Of a stretch of DNA of 64,000 bases, positions 23,801 to 33,558 are shown in pieces. Made by a program: the position numbers and the translations under genes. The DNA is from Chrysophaeum taylorii. Taxonomy: Eukaryota; Sar; Pelagophyceae; Pelagomonadales; Pelagomonadaceae. How positions within the stretch are numbered: the stretch's first letter is position 1; every line of letters begins with the position of its first letter. Location: the NCBI GenBank assembly GCA_029834535.1, contig JAQMWT010000103.1, positions 1 to 64,000 of the forward strand, given 5' to 3'. The notes beneath the pieces were generated by a model that was not told where the DNA came from, did no database searches, and worked only from the letters and a program-made list of their open reading frames with translations.

Positions 23801-26298
23801 CGATGCCGTGGAACTTGAGAAGTTCGTTTTTACCGTGTATGATATCGACCAACAAACGGATCCTTTAGTGCAGCGCGAAAGCTTCTGCATCGACGACGAT
23901 GAATATCACGAATACATTATCTCAGACAGTTCGACGCTGCTCGTCACCGAGCAGGCTGAATCCTGCGCGGGGGGGGAGGGGAGCTCCGTCGTGTTTAGTT
24001 CTACGAGGGCCGGCTTTCTGTGCGACAATCCCACGAGTTCGCGCCTTGGCGTCGTGACGTGTGACCAGTGTCAGCAGTGCCTCGACGACGAGGAGCGCCT
24101 CAGTCAGTACTTTCCAATCAACCGAGCCGACCGCGCCGTGTTAATTGCATTCATTGGTCCCCAGACTAAATTCTCGATCATGCTTGATGTCGAGTGCGAA
24201 AATTGCAACGCCCAAGTGAGTCTAGAATGTTTTTTCGTGTATTATTATAATACCCTTGTGTGTGCAGCCGAGTGGTCGGAACTTTGTGTTCGGCGGCTGG
24301 TCGGAGTTGTGCGACCCTACGAACAGCACTTTAGCACCAGCAAGTCAGCCCACGTCGTCGTTCAACCTCGAGGTCAAACAGATGGCCGTGTTCGGCCCCG
24401 GTGGCACCGAGCTCCACTTCGATTCTGCCGGTACCATGCTTATCGTTGGGAATGAACTTACGCTTTCCTACACGTTTGAATCGACGGTTCCCCTCGAGGT
24501 CGAAACCACAGCATACTTGTGTGCTGCTGGAGATGCAGACAATCCTTGCCTTGAAATCTCTGATCTTATCGTGGCGAATGTGACTCTGCTCGTAGAGGCA
24601 ACTAGTGAAAGAACAATGGCATTGAACTACACGGTCCAAGCACCGACACTGGGGTTGAGCGATGATTACCGCATCGTGACATACATCACCTCAATGCCCA
24701 CGGTAGAACGACGAAATCTGCTGGTCCGCGCACGCGAGTCGCTCTCCCGACGCTTCCTTTCTTCAACAAGTTCTTCGACGAGCGTCAGCATCGAACCTGG
24801 TGCGAGGTACGAGCTTTATACGGGAACGTTTGAGATTGGTCGTTCGCACCCGCCGACCGCGTGCCCAAGTTTGTCACCGACCATCACCCCGGCGCCGTCG
24901 GCCTTACCGACGATGTCACCAGAACCGACGACCTCAATGAGTCCCACGGCCCTCCCGACGGTTTCACCTTCACGAGAACCGACGAGTTCGCTGAGTCCTA
25001 CATCCACACCTCGACCGAGTCCGGGACCGACGCTCGGGCCGACGACGTACGTGCAGCGAATTGATATTGTCCCAGTCGAGTCGTCAGCTGGGTACCACAT
25101 CACAGTCGAAAACCAGGAAGACTGCTTGGTGCTTACTTTGGCGCTCACACTCGTGGGATGGTATGTTATCATTGCCGCGGTTCGCGAGCGGAATCTCATT
25201 TCACGGAAGATCTGCTATCAGCTCAGCGAAAGAGTCTCGACGGTTCCTTTCCTCTTTTTCGCCGTGTTTGATGCCGGATGTGATGGCCTCTTTGTTTGCC
25301 TCCGCAGCGCCGACCGGCGCTGGACGTTCTCGTGGGCAGGTCTCTCAATCATTTTTGTCCGAGTGGTGCTCTCGTTCGCTACAAACCATACGCTGCTGCG
25401 CAGTCGGCATGTTTATAGGTTGGCAGGGTACAGAGCATCTACCAAGAAATTCCTGAACACCACGGCAATGGATGCTCAAGGTGCCGTCTATGGTTCCGTA
25501 CTCTTTGTCAGTGGCATCATGAATCCGTGGCTATTGGTGCTGCTCCCTTGGTACAACTCTTCTCGCGCGAAGCGTCTCAACGGGCTGGCGAATCCACGTT
25601 TGTATTTATGGACTATGGGAGTGACCATCATCTCTTCCGGTTTTCATCTCACAACCAAATTGGTATATCTGCACGAGCCATACGAGCGCGATTACGCGAC
25701 GAATATCGGCGCTCTCACCAACATCATCGTCCTTCTGTACACTGTGACCACACTCTTCGAGGGGGGCGAGGGCGCATTTGAGGAAAGAAACATCAACTTC
25801 AACAACATGGAAGTCGATCTGCAGAACGTTCAGAACTTGAAAGTTCTGGGTGTCGACGAAGACGAGACCATCGAATCTCTCGACCTTGAGCTTCTCGAGA
25901 CGAAGGAGGCACAAAACTTTTTGAGGCAATTATTAAAAGGAGAGGTCGACGACCGCGATTCGTTTCAAACCCTTAGCGGTTTTTCCGACTTTTCTCAGAG
26001 AGGCGACGAGCTTCTACTACGGTGCAATTTCGACGCAGAGGACGTGACGCTCGAGGTCGGGGAGAACACTACTTCAACTGACGAGATCGACACGGTATCT
26101 GCTTTCTTGGGCGAACAAGAGTCGTCTCTTAGCTCGCAGCAGGCTCCTATCACTGGTTTATCCCCCTCGTTGGAACTGATTTCTGCCGTCGACAAATCAC
26201 CTGTTCAAGGTGCCGTCGATGGCGATTCCGAGAATGATGTTGTTAGTCTCCTTTTCGATGTTCGCCAAGCCCCATATCCTCTACCATCACCACCATAG
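11887..26298 (+). CDS. Giant secreted/membrane-anchored PTSAPS-repeat protein, six exons
   Basis: Proposed exons: 11887 to about 11937, about 12011-21679, 21735-22526, 22586-23377, 23436-24215 and 24268-26298 (TAG). That makes about 4,700 residues. Exon 1 encodes the start Met and a hydrophobic MLLTTLFGLIAVPNVLC signal peptide; its donor is uncertain, but the acceptor near 12008-12010 has a pyrimidine tract and an upstream CTGAC. The other four introns (55, 59, 58, 52 nt) begin GTAAGC or GTGAG, end GCAG and are all phase 0. Order of domains: a GDGWNG module, about 2,560 residues of PTxxPSxxPT repeat, a module resembling choice-of-anchor A, four copies of a roughly 260-residue Cys-containing domain, a further extracellular domain, a short PTSAPS stalk, about six membrane spans and an acidic tail. 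It was probably a cell-surface adhesin, sensor or wall protein; that function is inferred from architecture only. Known relatives of the repeat style are stramenopile surface proteins. Confidence 0.85.
12085..12410 (+). other. N-terminal GDGWNG extracellular module
   Basis: Just after the signal peptide the protein has a Cys-containing module reading FEMYDTNGDGWNGACFTI, a GTLSDESEG turn, two nearby Cys pairs and GGDYPSEISWKLG. The DxxGDGWNG ... PSEISW combination is a recurrent module at the start of PTSAPS-type proteins in stramenopiles. The Asp-rich loop suggests Ca2+ binding, which is an inference. It ends where the first PTSAP repeat begins. Confidence 0.6.
12411..20090 (+). repeat. PTSAPS-coding tandem array with 144-bp unit and higher-order repeats
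   Basis: About 7.7 kb of coding DNA encodes tetrapeptide-like PTxx/PSxx repeats. From about 13150 to 19150 the DNA has a 144-bp (48-codon) period; for example ATCGTCGAGCCCCAC recurs every 144 bases. Inside it a larger unit of 864 bp (6 x 144) repeats: the block beginning ATCGTCAAGCCCCACGAGTG at 13741 restarts at 14605. A related 720-bp step (5 units) follows, and the same block restarts again at 16189. All unit lengths are multiples of three, so the frame stays open. The flanking units (12.4-13.1 and 19.2-20.1 kb) are more diverged. The product would be an extended, Ser/Thr-rich, probably O-glycosylated stalk. Confidence 0.9.
20086..20740 (+). other. Extracellular module resembling choice-of-anchor A domain
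   Basis: After the repeat stalk comes a roughly 215-residue globular part within exon 2. It has SAYRAIVVGGNLS near its start and GPSVLAPFAKVVLLNQSIGF followed by GFIVAKSYNG and IELHGQGYSGGYEC near its end. The pattern GG-N ... LAPxAxV ... G ... VAKS ... H resembles the family described in bacteria as choice-of-anchor A. It is followed by another PTSAP linker (20740-20950). The assignment rests on motif memory only. Confidence 0.45.
20956..24315 (+). other. Four tandem copies of a ~260-residue Cys-rich extracellular domain
   Basis: The copies occupy 20956-21679, exon 3, exon 4 and exon 5. Each contains NNLGGxGP near the start, NPVDLVVSV, a DNTRAFLDF-like strand, VYDIDQ, a Cys in the CIDxD context, SSxxAGFLCDNP, CDECQQC and YFPIDQSARAVTLAF. 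Just past each intron the motif GRNFxxGGxSxLC begins the next unit. Exons 3 and 4 are nearly identical (both 792 nt); the first copy and exon 5 are clearly diverged. With every intron in phase 0, units could be added without frame damage. Many Asn-x-Ser/Thr sites are visible. I do not recognise a named family; the pattern suggests a beta-sandwich adhesion or sugar-binding fold. Confidence 0.75.
24268..26298 (+). other. Last exon: extracellular domain, stalk, six-span membrane region, acidic tail
   Basis: Exon 6 begins in the GRNFVFGGWSELC motif, continues with a roughly 170-residue strand-rich domain (24358-24840), a second short PTxSPS stalk (24850-25050), and then hydrophobic segments at about 25120-25185, 25236-25300, 25325-25385, 25475-25550, 25603-25670 and 25700-25760. 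Examples are LVLTLALTLVGWYVIIAAV and IGALTNIIVLLYTVTTLF. A 175-residue tail rich in Glu/Asp and Ser follows and is probably cytoplasmic. Several membrane spans, rather than one anchor, would be unusual for a wall protein and suggest a receptor, channel or transporter-like base. I recognise no family signature. Confidence 0.6.
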
Positions 26299-26624
26299 CT
26301 GGGTGTCTTTTCCTCGCTCTAGACCCACGCGAAAATTTATTTTTTGCTCGCAATGAACACAAAATGCCCGAATAATTCTTCCGTGTGTGAAAGTCGGGCC
26401 CTGCTGCACACGCCGTGTTGAAGAGTCACTTCCGCCGCGAGCGAGCGAGCGAGTCGTCGTGCCTCGCTACGAATCAAGTCCAATCAAACTCTGGACCACA
26501 AAGACCGATGTGAGGAAACTCCTGCTTCTTAGCGCTTACCCTATGTCTTAGGGCGTACCCTACCTCCTACCTTTTCTGTTACATCAATGTGCCGGCTACG
26601 CCACTGTCTCTTTTGTGACAAACA
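26299..26624. other. Downstream flank of the giant gene, nothing recognised
   Basis: About 325 bases between the TAG stop and the next satellite. It would include the 3' UTR. No clear polyadenylation signal, ORF or repeat was recognised, apart from a small GAGCGAGCGAGCGAG run near 26440 and short TTACCCTA-like motifs near 26540. Confidence 0.4.
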
Positions 26625-27277
26625 AGTGCAGGCCAGTAAGTTCACCTAGCCCCAATCTGTAACCCCAGTAAGTTCACCTGGTCCCAGTAAGTTCACCTAG
26701 TCCCAATCTCTAACCCCAGTAAATTCGGCGTAAACCCAATCTCTACCCCCAGTAAGTTCGGCATAAACCCACACCCACTCACCCCACTCTCCTTCGAGCT
26801 CGTCGCTCTCACCCCCGCCAATCTAAGCTGCTTTGATCCGCACACGCCGCTAAGCTTTGAGTTTACTGTGAAAGCCCCAGTAAGTTCACACTTGGTCTCA
26901 GTAAGTTCACCTGGTCACTAAGTTCGCCTAGTCCCAATCTCTAACCCCAGTAAGTTCACCTGGTTCCAGTAAGTTCACCTGGCCCCAGTAAGTTAACCTA
27001 TAGTGCGCGTGTAGACGCCGGGAGGGGGCTTATCGGTATTGCGCAGCACGTGTGGGGTAGGGTGGAGTCGTCGGCTCAGAAGAGCATATCCTTGGGGTTG
27101 CCGATCGACAGAGAGCCACGTAGAGCTGGACGTGGCAGAAGACGGGCTTCGCCAAGAGGACGCCGACCTCGCGGGGCGTCTGGCCCTGGCTCTTGTTGAT
27201 CGTTTGGCGTCGGCGGGCCTTAAGGGATACAGGTTGGAGGAGCCTCGGTGACACGACACGATCGATCATGTATCTGG
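26625..27277 (-). mobile_element. Helitron-like remnant, copy 3, cut by LTR element A
   Basis: Minus strand: helicase C-terminal fragment (27277-27000, with NKSQGQTPREVGVLLAKPVF and QLYVALCRSATP) followed by the satellite (27000-26625), ending ACAAGTGCAGGCC on the plus strand. The helicase breaks off after CATGTATCTGG exactly at the start of an LTR (27278). Other copies continue there with TACCGTTGCAGTGG, so the LTR element inserted into or recombined with this copy. Confidence 0.65.
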
Positions 27278-27764
27278 TGTGGCGTAAGGAGAATTTTAGG
27301 GGCTACCTGGCGTGCCTTCGAATCCTGGCTCGCCGCTCGCGTCCGTGCCCTTGGTGGGGTCACTGGACGAGGATGGCCGTTCTCCTGCCACACGACCACA
27401 AATAACTTCCGTGCCTGGTCATCACAACTTGAGGACCGGCTGTTGCTTTATGATCAAGGATATATCGAAAATCAGAAATCAGGGTGACACATGTCACGGA
27501 AAAGGAAGATGATGTCATAGAGAACACTGACATCATCAGAGCGGAGTAGGGTGCCCCTGATAACGGGGGGCTGTGGCAGTAATGCCCATTTCCCCCCACT
27601 TGCCTGCCTGCCACCTGACTTACCCTGATTGTTGCCCTGGTATTGACCTTGCATTTATGGGGGGTGTCATCTTGACACCTTCACCTGCGCTTCCACTGGA
27701 CCCAATGTACCGGGCATTTGTATTGCTTTCTTGCTGTCTTCTTGATATTACCCTCTTTTGTTTG

Positions 27765-27796
<32 letters not shown>

Positions 27797-28178
27797 AAAA
27801 AAAATATGTATAATATTTTTTTTTTAATTTCTTTTTAATTTTTTTTTTTGACAATCAATAGAGGGTAATATCAAGAAGACAGCAAAAAAAATTAATAATA
27901 ATAAACAATTTTTTTTTTTTTTTTTTTTTTTTTTGACAATCAAAAGAGGGTAATATCAAGAAGACAGCAAGAAAGCAATACAAATGCCCGGTACGTTGGG
28001 TCCAGTGGAAGCGCAGGTGAAGGTGTCACGACGACACCCCCCCATAAATGCAAGGTCAATACCAGGGCCACAATCAGGGTAAGTCAGCTGGCAGGCAGGC
28101 AAGTGGGGGGAAATGGGCATTACTGCCACAGGGCCCTAGAAGAGGGGTAAGCCTTAGGAGACGGGAGTTGCCGCCACA
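27278..28178 (-). repeat. 3' LTR of element A, interrupted by a foldback element
   Basis: Starts TGTGGCGTAAGGAG and ends GAGTTGCCGCCACA on the plus strand. Without the insertion at 27571-28131 it is about 339 bp, like the LTRs at 36994 and 42799. A short purine-rich tract (AGGGGAG, minus strand) adjoins it on the internal side and could be the plus-strand primer. Left flank CTGG and the far right flank do not form a target duplication. Confidence 0.8.
27571..28131. mobile_element. Foldback/MITE-like element with ~200-bp inverted arms
   Basis: The left arm (27571-27767, starting CTGTGGCAGTAATGCCC) and right arm (about 27935-28131, ending GGGCATTACTGCCACAG) are near-perfect inverted repeats. 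The AT-rich centre has long A and T runs and contains a third partial arm (about 27850-27890). It is inserted in the G run of the LTR; comparison with the intact LTR suggests a 2-3 base duplication of G. No transposase is present. A lone left arm occurs at 51707-51907. Confidence 0.75.
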
Positions 28179-28331
28179 GGACTCCCCTGGTAAGAATTCG
28201 AGCTGCCCCAGCGAGGTGCTAGCGCGAGGAGCGCGGCTTCGCCTTACGAGCATCTCGTGAACGAATCTTCTGGTAAACGCGGGTGATGACCGGTTCAGGA
28301 ACTCGGCCACTGCGTAAAGTAAACTTGGGTA

Positions 28332-31300
28332 TCAACACATCAATCTCGTGCGGAGCGAAATCCGTGACATAAGGAGTTGTGTTGGAGGAATTCGGGACTT
28401 GTCGGTGAAACTTCGACCTTCAACGTCCTTGAACTCGGGCTTGAGCTTGCGGTGCGAAAGGTGAGAGGTCGGCTTGAAATAAGCGACATCATCGTTCGGA
28501 CCCAAATCGGAATATAAATGTAGAGCAACACGATCATTCTCATAATCGTAAGGCTCGTCAACTTCAGCAACATAAATCTTCTTGCGCCAATCAGAGCGCT
28601 TCCGGTCGGGAATGCGGAAAACAACAAACTTACCGTGCTGATAATCATCACGGAAGGTTTCTTCGGGTTTGCGGATGGCTTGATCAACAATCGGAGGTAC
28701 CATCACAGGCGTGATCTGACTAACATGAACACGTCGTTCTTCGGGCGGAGAGTCGAGAGACTTAATCCTATAGGTGACCGGGGAAAGCCGTTCCTTGATA
28801 ATAAACGGCCCTCGCCATTCCGGTCGAAGTTTATTCTGAAGGAAAGGAATATAGAGCAAAACGTGCAATCCTTCCTTGTATTCAACATCAACATGATCAG
28901 CATTGTAAGCCAATCGTTGTTTCTTCAAAGCTTTATCACGAGCCTCGCAGACGATCTTTGTATAATATTTCAATCGCTAGCGAGTCTCGGCGACTGCATC
29001 AGAGCGAGTCTTCGGCAATAATCGTGTATCAAAATCTATAAGCGTGTAGTCAGTCGGTAGCATCGGCTGACGGTTCAGGCGCAGCATAAAGGGAGAAATC
29101 TGCGTGCCTGGAATAAACTTGCGGTTGTAGCAAAACGCAATATAATGAGCGAAGTCAGGCCAATCCGTGATGTTCCGGCCCTGAAGGCAAGCACGGAGGA
29201 AGGCCTTGATAAATCGGTTGACGCGCTCAGCCGGGTTCGACTGGGCATGATAAGGAATCGTAGTTTGGTATCGGGTGTTAAAGAGATGGCAGAACTCGCG
29301 CATCAACTTGTTCACGAACTCGTTACCGTTGTCGGTACGAATCATCTGGGGCAAGTAGCCCTTGAGCCCTTGAGGAGAATGTTAATGACAAAAGACTCGA
29401 GGACAGACTCAGCAGTCTTATCATTCAAAACATCCAGAATCAAGAAATGCGAGAACGGATCAAAAAATACTAGAAGATACGTCTCGAGACCAACGCTGGG
29501 CAAGGGTCCAAATAAATCCATGCACAGAACAGCACCATCACCATCGTAGACGGGCTGCTGCAAGAGTCCAGCTCGTTTCGGCTCAGGCGTACGAGCTTTC
29601 TGGCAAACTAAACAATCAGCAATGAAGACTCCAACTTCGTTCGACATGTGAGGCCACCAAAATCGTTCTTGGATAGCCTGGACAGTACTGTGACGTCCCA
29701 TATGACCACCGTTAACCGGAGTGTCATGGTAGAGTCGAATAATGCGCTTGAGCAACGTAGCAGGTGCAACAATCATCGGGTGCAAATCAGCAGAAGTGCG
29801 GTGAAGAACGTCTTTAACGACTTCGAATCGTTCGTTCGCTCGGGAACGTCGCGGCGTCTGACCTTGGGCCATTCGGTAGCGAATATCCTCGCAAGTAGCA
29901 TCAGATTCTTGCTCACGTGCGATCTCAGCGAGCGTCATATTAAAGGGTATCTTATCAATATAATCTTTGTAAGCGGCTGCGCCCTTGAAGATCTGTGGCT
30001 CATCGCGCGCACGGTTCTTCCGACGTTGTCTCGTAGCGTGAGACGTAGCCAATTTCATCGGATCCTTTTCAGGATCTTCGTCCTCGTCTTCCGGCAGTTC
30101 GGTCGTAATAAACGACATTATGAAGTGGCAGCCGGAGGCGGGAATTCCTCGGTCATCAACAGGCCGGGGAAGCTCTTGGAATACCAAGTAAGCGTGATTC
30201 AAAGGTTCTCCAATCTCGTCAGTCTCGATGACATGATCTATCGGATTGCGGGAGAGACAGTCAGGGATACTCATTCCCGGTGACTTTCCCGGCTTGTAAC
30301 CAAGTTCAGGGTCAAAATTGGCGAGGCGCATCGCCCACCGAGCAAGCTGCCCAGACGAGTGCGTCGCCTTACGTAAAAGCGTCAAATTTCGGTGATTTGT
30401 CTCCCAAACAGTACGGTGCCCTTCGATGTAGGCTCGAAAGTGCTCTAGAGAAAGTATAACTGCCAGCAGCTCTAGCCGACGGGGCTCATAATTCCGCATC
30501 TCCTTCGGCACAGCTCGGCTCCAATATTCAATCACTCGTTCTTCTCGAGTTACTCTTCCGGCATCGTCCTTGACTTCAACAATCTGGGAGAGATACGCTC
30601 CAAGTCCATCATTGGAAGCATCGGATCGGATCTGAAAAGGCAGATCGTAATCGGGGTGGTAGACTCCCCGGGAATCAACCAAAGCTTCAATAATCGTATC
30701 CCAAGCTTTCTGACACTCGGGCGTCCACTCGAACTTTACACCTTCGAGGCATAATCGTCTCAGCGGTTCCACAATCTTCGAGTAGCCCTTCACGTATCGC
30801 CGGCAGTAATTACTCATGCCGATGAAAGAGCGCATCTGGGTTTTCGGGGAAGTGTTCGGTAAAGTACCTGGAATCGGCATCTTCTGCAGTGCTTCCAGCG
30901 TCTTTGGATTCGGCTTCAAGCCTTCTGGGGTAGAAATGTGTCCCAGAAATTCTATATCATCGTTGAGAATGTGGAACTTCGCGGTTCGACCGCTGTACCC
31001 TCTCTGTGCCAAATGACACATCACTTCGATCAAAACTCGTAAATGTCGATGAAGATCGTCGGATCCCATCATAATATCGTCAACAAACGCAACCAAGTCT
31101 TGATACATCCATTTCGAAAGGTCGCTCGCCATTTGCTTGCAATAAAGAGCTCCGGCCGTCTTCACACCTAGAGGTAATCGCAAGAAACTATGAGCGCCAA
31201 GTGGGCTAACCATCGTGACAGCGTCCTGCGCTGCCGGATCCAGACGAAGGTTGTGGTATCCCCATCTAATATCGATGCATGTCCGCCGTCGTCTCATGGC

Positions 31301-31639
31301 GAGAAAAGCTAAAGCATCATCTTGTCGAATGTTTGGCCAACTGTCATTGACCAATTGATCGTTGTGCTGACGTAAGTCAACTGCAGCACGGAACGCGTTG
31401 GACGTTCCAATCTCAGCTCCTTTCTTCGGAAGCATCAACACAGGAAAGCCCCAAGGTGAGTTGGCCGGACGAATGACTCCATCCCGGCACCACTCGCTGA
31501 TCTGCTTGCGGAGACAATCGAGCTTCGCAGGCGTCAATCGGTAGGGCGTCATCTTTATCGGTCGCGGATTCGCGTCTTTGAATCGTAGAGACACAGGAGG
31601 CGAGTCCACAGGTCTCATAATCGGGTCGAAAGGGCCCAA
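28332..31639 (-). pseudogene. Element A pol: RT, RNase H and integrase
   Basis: The frame at 31639-29342 gives RT with GVIRPANSPWGFPVLMLPKK and the active site AFVDDIMMG (FVDD at 31076-31087), then RNase H with RSDASNDGLGAYL and YEPRRLELLAVILSLEHF. Next comes the integrase zinc finger (H...H...CLVCQK) and the first catalytic Asp in CMDLFGPLP. An 8-base duplication near 29350 shifts the frame into 29354-28977, with IRTDNGNEF and PAERVNRF (second Asp and Glu). After an in-frame TAG (28974-28976) the integrase tail follows: LRPEWRGPFIIKERLSP is a GPY/F-like module, and a charged domain with GKFVVFRIPDRKRSDW comes last. It would copy and insert the element. Confidence 0.85.
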
Positions 31640-33558
31640 GAATATTGCACACAGTGACGGAGCATCAGTTTCGCCTCGTCATCTAAGTGCGGATTGTCAG
31701 GAATTCCCAGCTCCTGCACAATCTTGTCAACTTCTTCCTTCGTAGGAATTTTAACTTTCATTGCCTCGTTATCCTTGACATGCTTGGGAGTTTGCGGCAG
31801 CGGTGCACCCTGAGCATCGCGCGGCGCATCTTTCCATGGCACATCGAACTTTTTCTCGTAATTTAGTTTCACTTCCGGGTGGCTTTTGTTGATCCTCTCG
31901 CCTTTGACACGAACACTCGGCTCGCTCTTAATCTTCGGTTCCTGATCTCGCTCAGGATCTGGCGGAACGTCTAAATTTGGTTGTCGGGGGGGGGCAGCAG
32001 AAGAAGCATGAGACGTCCCCGGCTCATCTGTTGCAGGCGGAATCAACGGTACCTCTGGAGGTTCCCATTTGGTGCGATCTTGGAGATCATCAGTCGACAC
32101 CCATCTTACGACACGTGTGCGCGTGTTTAACAGCGGAACTTGTACGTGACGAAGGGTGGTTTCATCAATTTGTAAATAATAATCAAACGGTCGGTCTGCA
32201 GGACTCAACGCTGACGGCAAAGCTTCGCCGCTCAGGTGAAATTCCTTGGTCACAGAGTTGTGCAGATCGAGCACTAATAAGGCCATCGTGTCAGGTGGCA
32301 CGACGGACGCCAAGTGTTTTAACGAGGTCGTCCTGGAGAAGCCGGCCCAATCAAAATCCAGGGGCATAGTCAGCAACTCCGAAGTCATTTTCAGATTCAG
32401 AGATCTGTAATCGGAACGGTGCGGTCCTACGCGAAGCGGGACCCGCGTAACGGTGTAAGCTGCTTCTGTCGCGGCTCGTGATGATCCTAGATTGTTCATC
32501 TGAAGTAAATGTCGTTCGTCGGCGTAGCCAAGTGCTTCGGCGAACTCTTGCTGCATATTCTTGCAAGTCTATGGAACTGCGCGCAAATGGAGCGGATGGC
32601 TGGAAACCAACAATCGCGCGCGACAGCTCATCAAACTGGGAGTTATGTCGTAAAAATTGACGACGTACACGTAAGGGTGCAAACCTGCAACGTAAGAAAT
32701 AATCGAAGCCTCCTGCTCTATCAACCACATGAAGAAACCAGCCATCTTGCATAATTTCATCGTCCAGTGGGTAGCGGTGACTCATTTCCCAACATATTTG
32801 GAGGTCAAGTTGCACAGAGCGGAGTGTACGCAGGGTGGCGACGCGACACACATCGACGACGACCATTCCGCGTAGGGTAAATAAGATTCGATCAACCGTA
32901 AGGTTGTAACATAGCGACCACACAGTGTGTGCTGCACCACAGGAAAGTTCGGAAAATTCTTATGGTGGATCTGGTTGGCGGTGTCCGACGTATCGAGTGC
33001 TAGCACGACTCGAAACGACGTCCCACACGTTTCGTTGGCTCGTTGGAGACCTAAAGTACTGCCTCCGGCTCCACTGAACAGCATCACCACCTTGCGAGAA
33101 GTGATTGGAAGCCATTGAGCCTTTTCATATTGGCGGCGGATCTCCGCTTCGGTGATCTCGCGGCATTTCTTTTCATCTTCTTCTGACCTTCGAGCGAAAA
33201 TCAACTGATCTTTGGCCAACTTTTTGACCATTTCTCGGCAAATATAAGAAACATCTGCCATACCATCGACACCGATGGTCGTCGAGAATTTCGATCCGTC
33301 ACGATTCCTGTAGATGTGACAGGCTATAAACGTAAGAGTACCCGTATCTAAACGACTGAGGGTAACCAAATCATCTTCGATCGTCTTGCCGTCTCGCGGC
33401 GTCAACGAAGTGCGAGCACATCGGGCTCTGACTCGCTCATCACCGGGGTTGGGCATCGATACCGCGGCTTGAGCTTTCGTATCATCTGTTGTTGGCGTCT
33501 TCGCCATAATGCTCGCGTCAGCCTTTATCTGGCGGCTTCCGCTCTTCCTCCAAGACAA
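31615..33558 (-). pseudogene. Element A protease-like segment and cytosine-5 DNA methyltransferase
   Basis: One minus frame runs from 33558 to 31615 with two stops (TGA at about 32782, TAG at about 32557). Protease-like residues TTIGVDGMADVSYI (about 33276-33235) precede KVVMLFSGAGGSTLG, which is motif I of C5 methyltransferases (33093-33049). VLALD and NFPNFPVV follow, then VASPPCVHS with the motif IV PPC (32838-32830). Next are LIEQ in place of the usual ENV, CRARLLVSS (motif VIII, QxRxR-like), and MTSELLTMPLDFDW with LASVVPPDTM, matching motifs IX-X (VPP at 32301-32293). The reaction would be transfer of a methyl group from S-adenosylmethionine to cytosine in DNA. The segment after the methyltransferase leads into RT; a one-base loss near 31640 breaks that junction. 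Confidence 0.75.

Noticed and set aside
28340-28690. Hydrophobic minus ORF rich in Ile/Leu over the integrase tail
   Set aside because: The overlapping frame encodes the conserved integrase C-terminal module present in both A and B; the hydrophobic frame is its shifted shadow.
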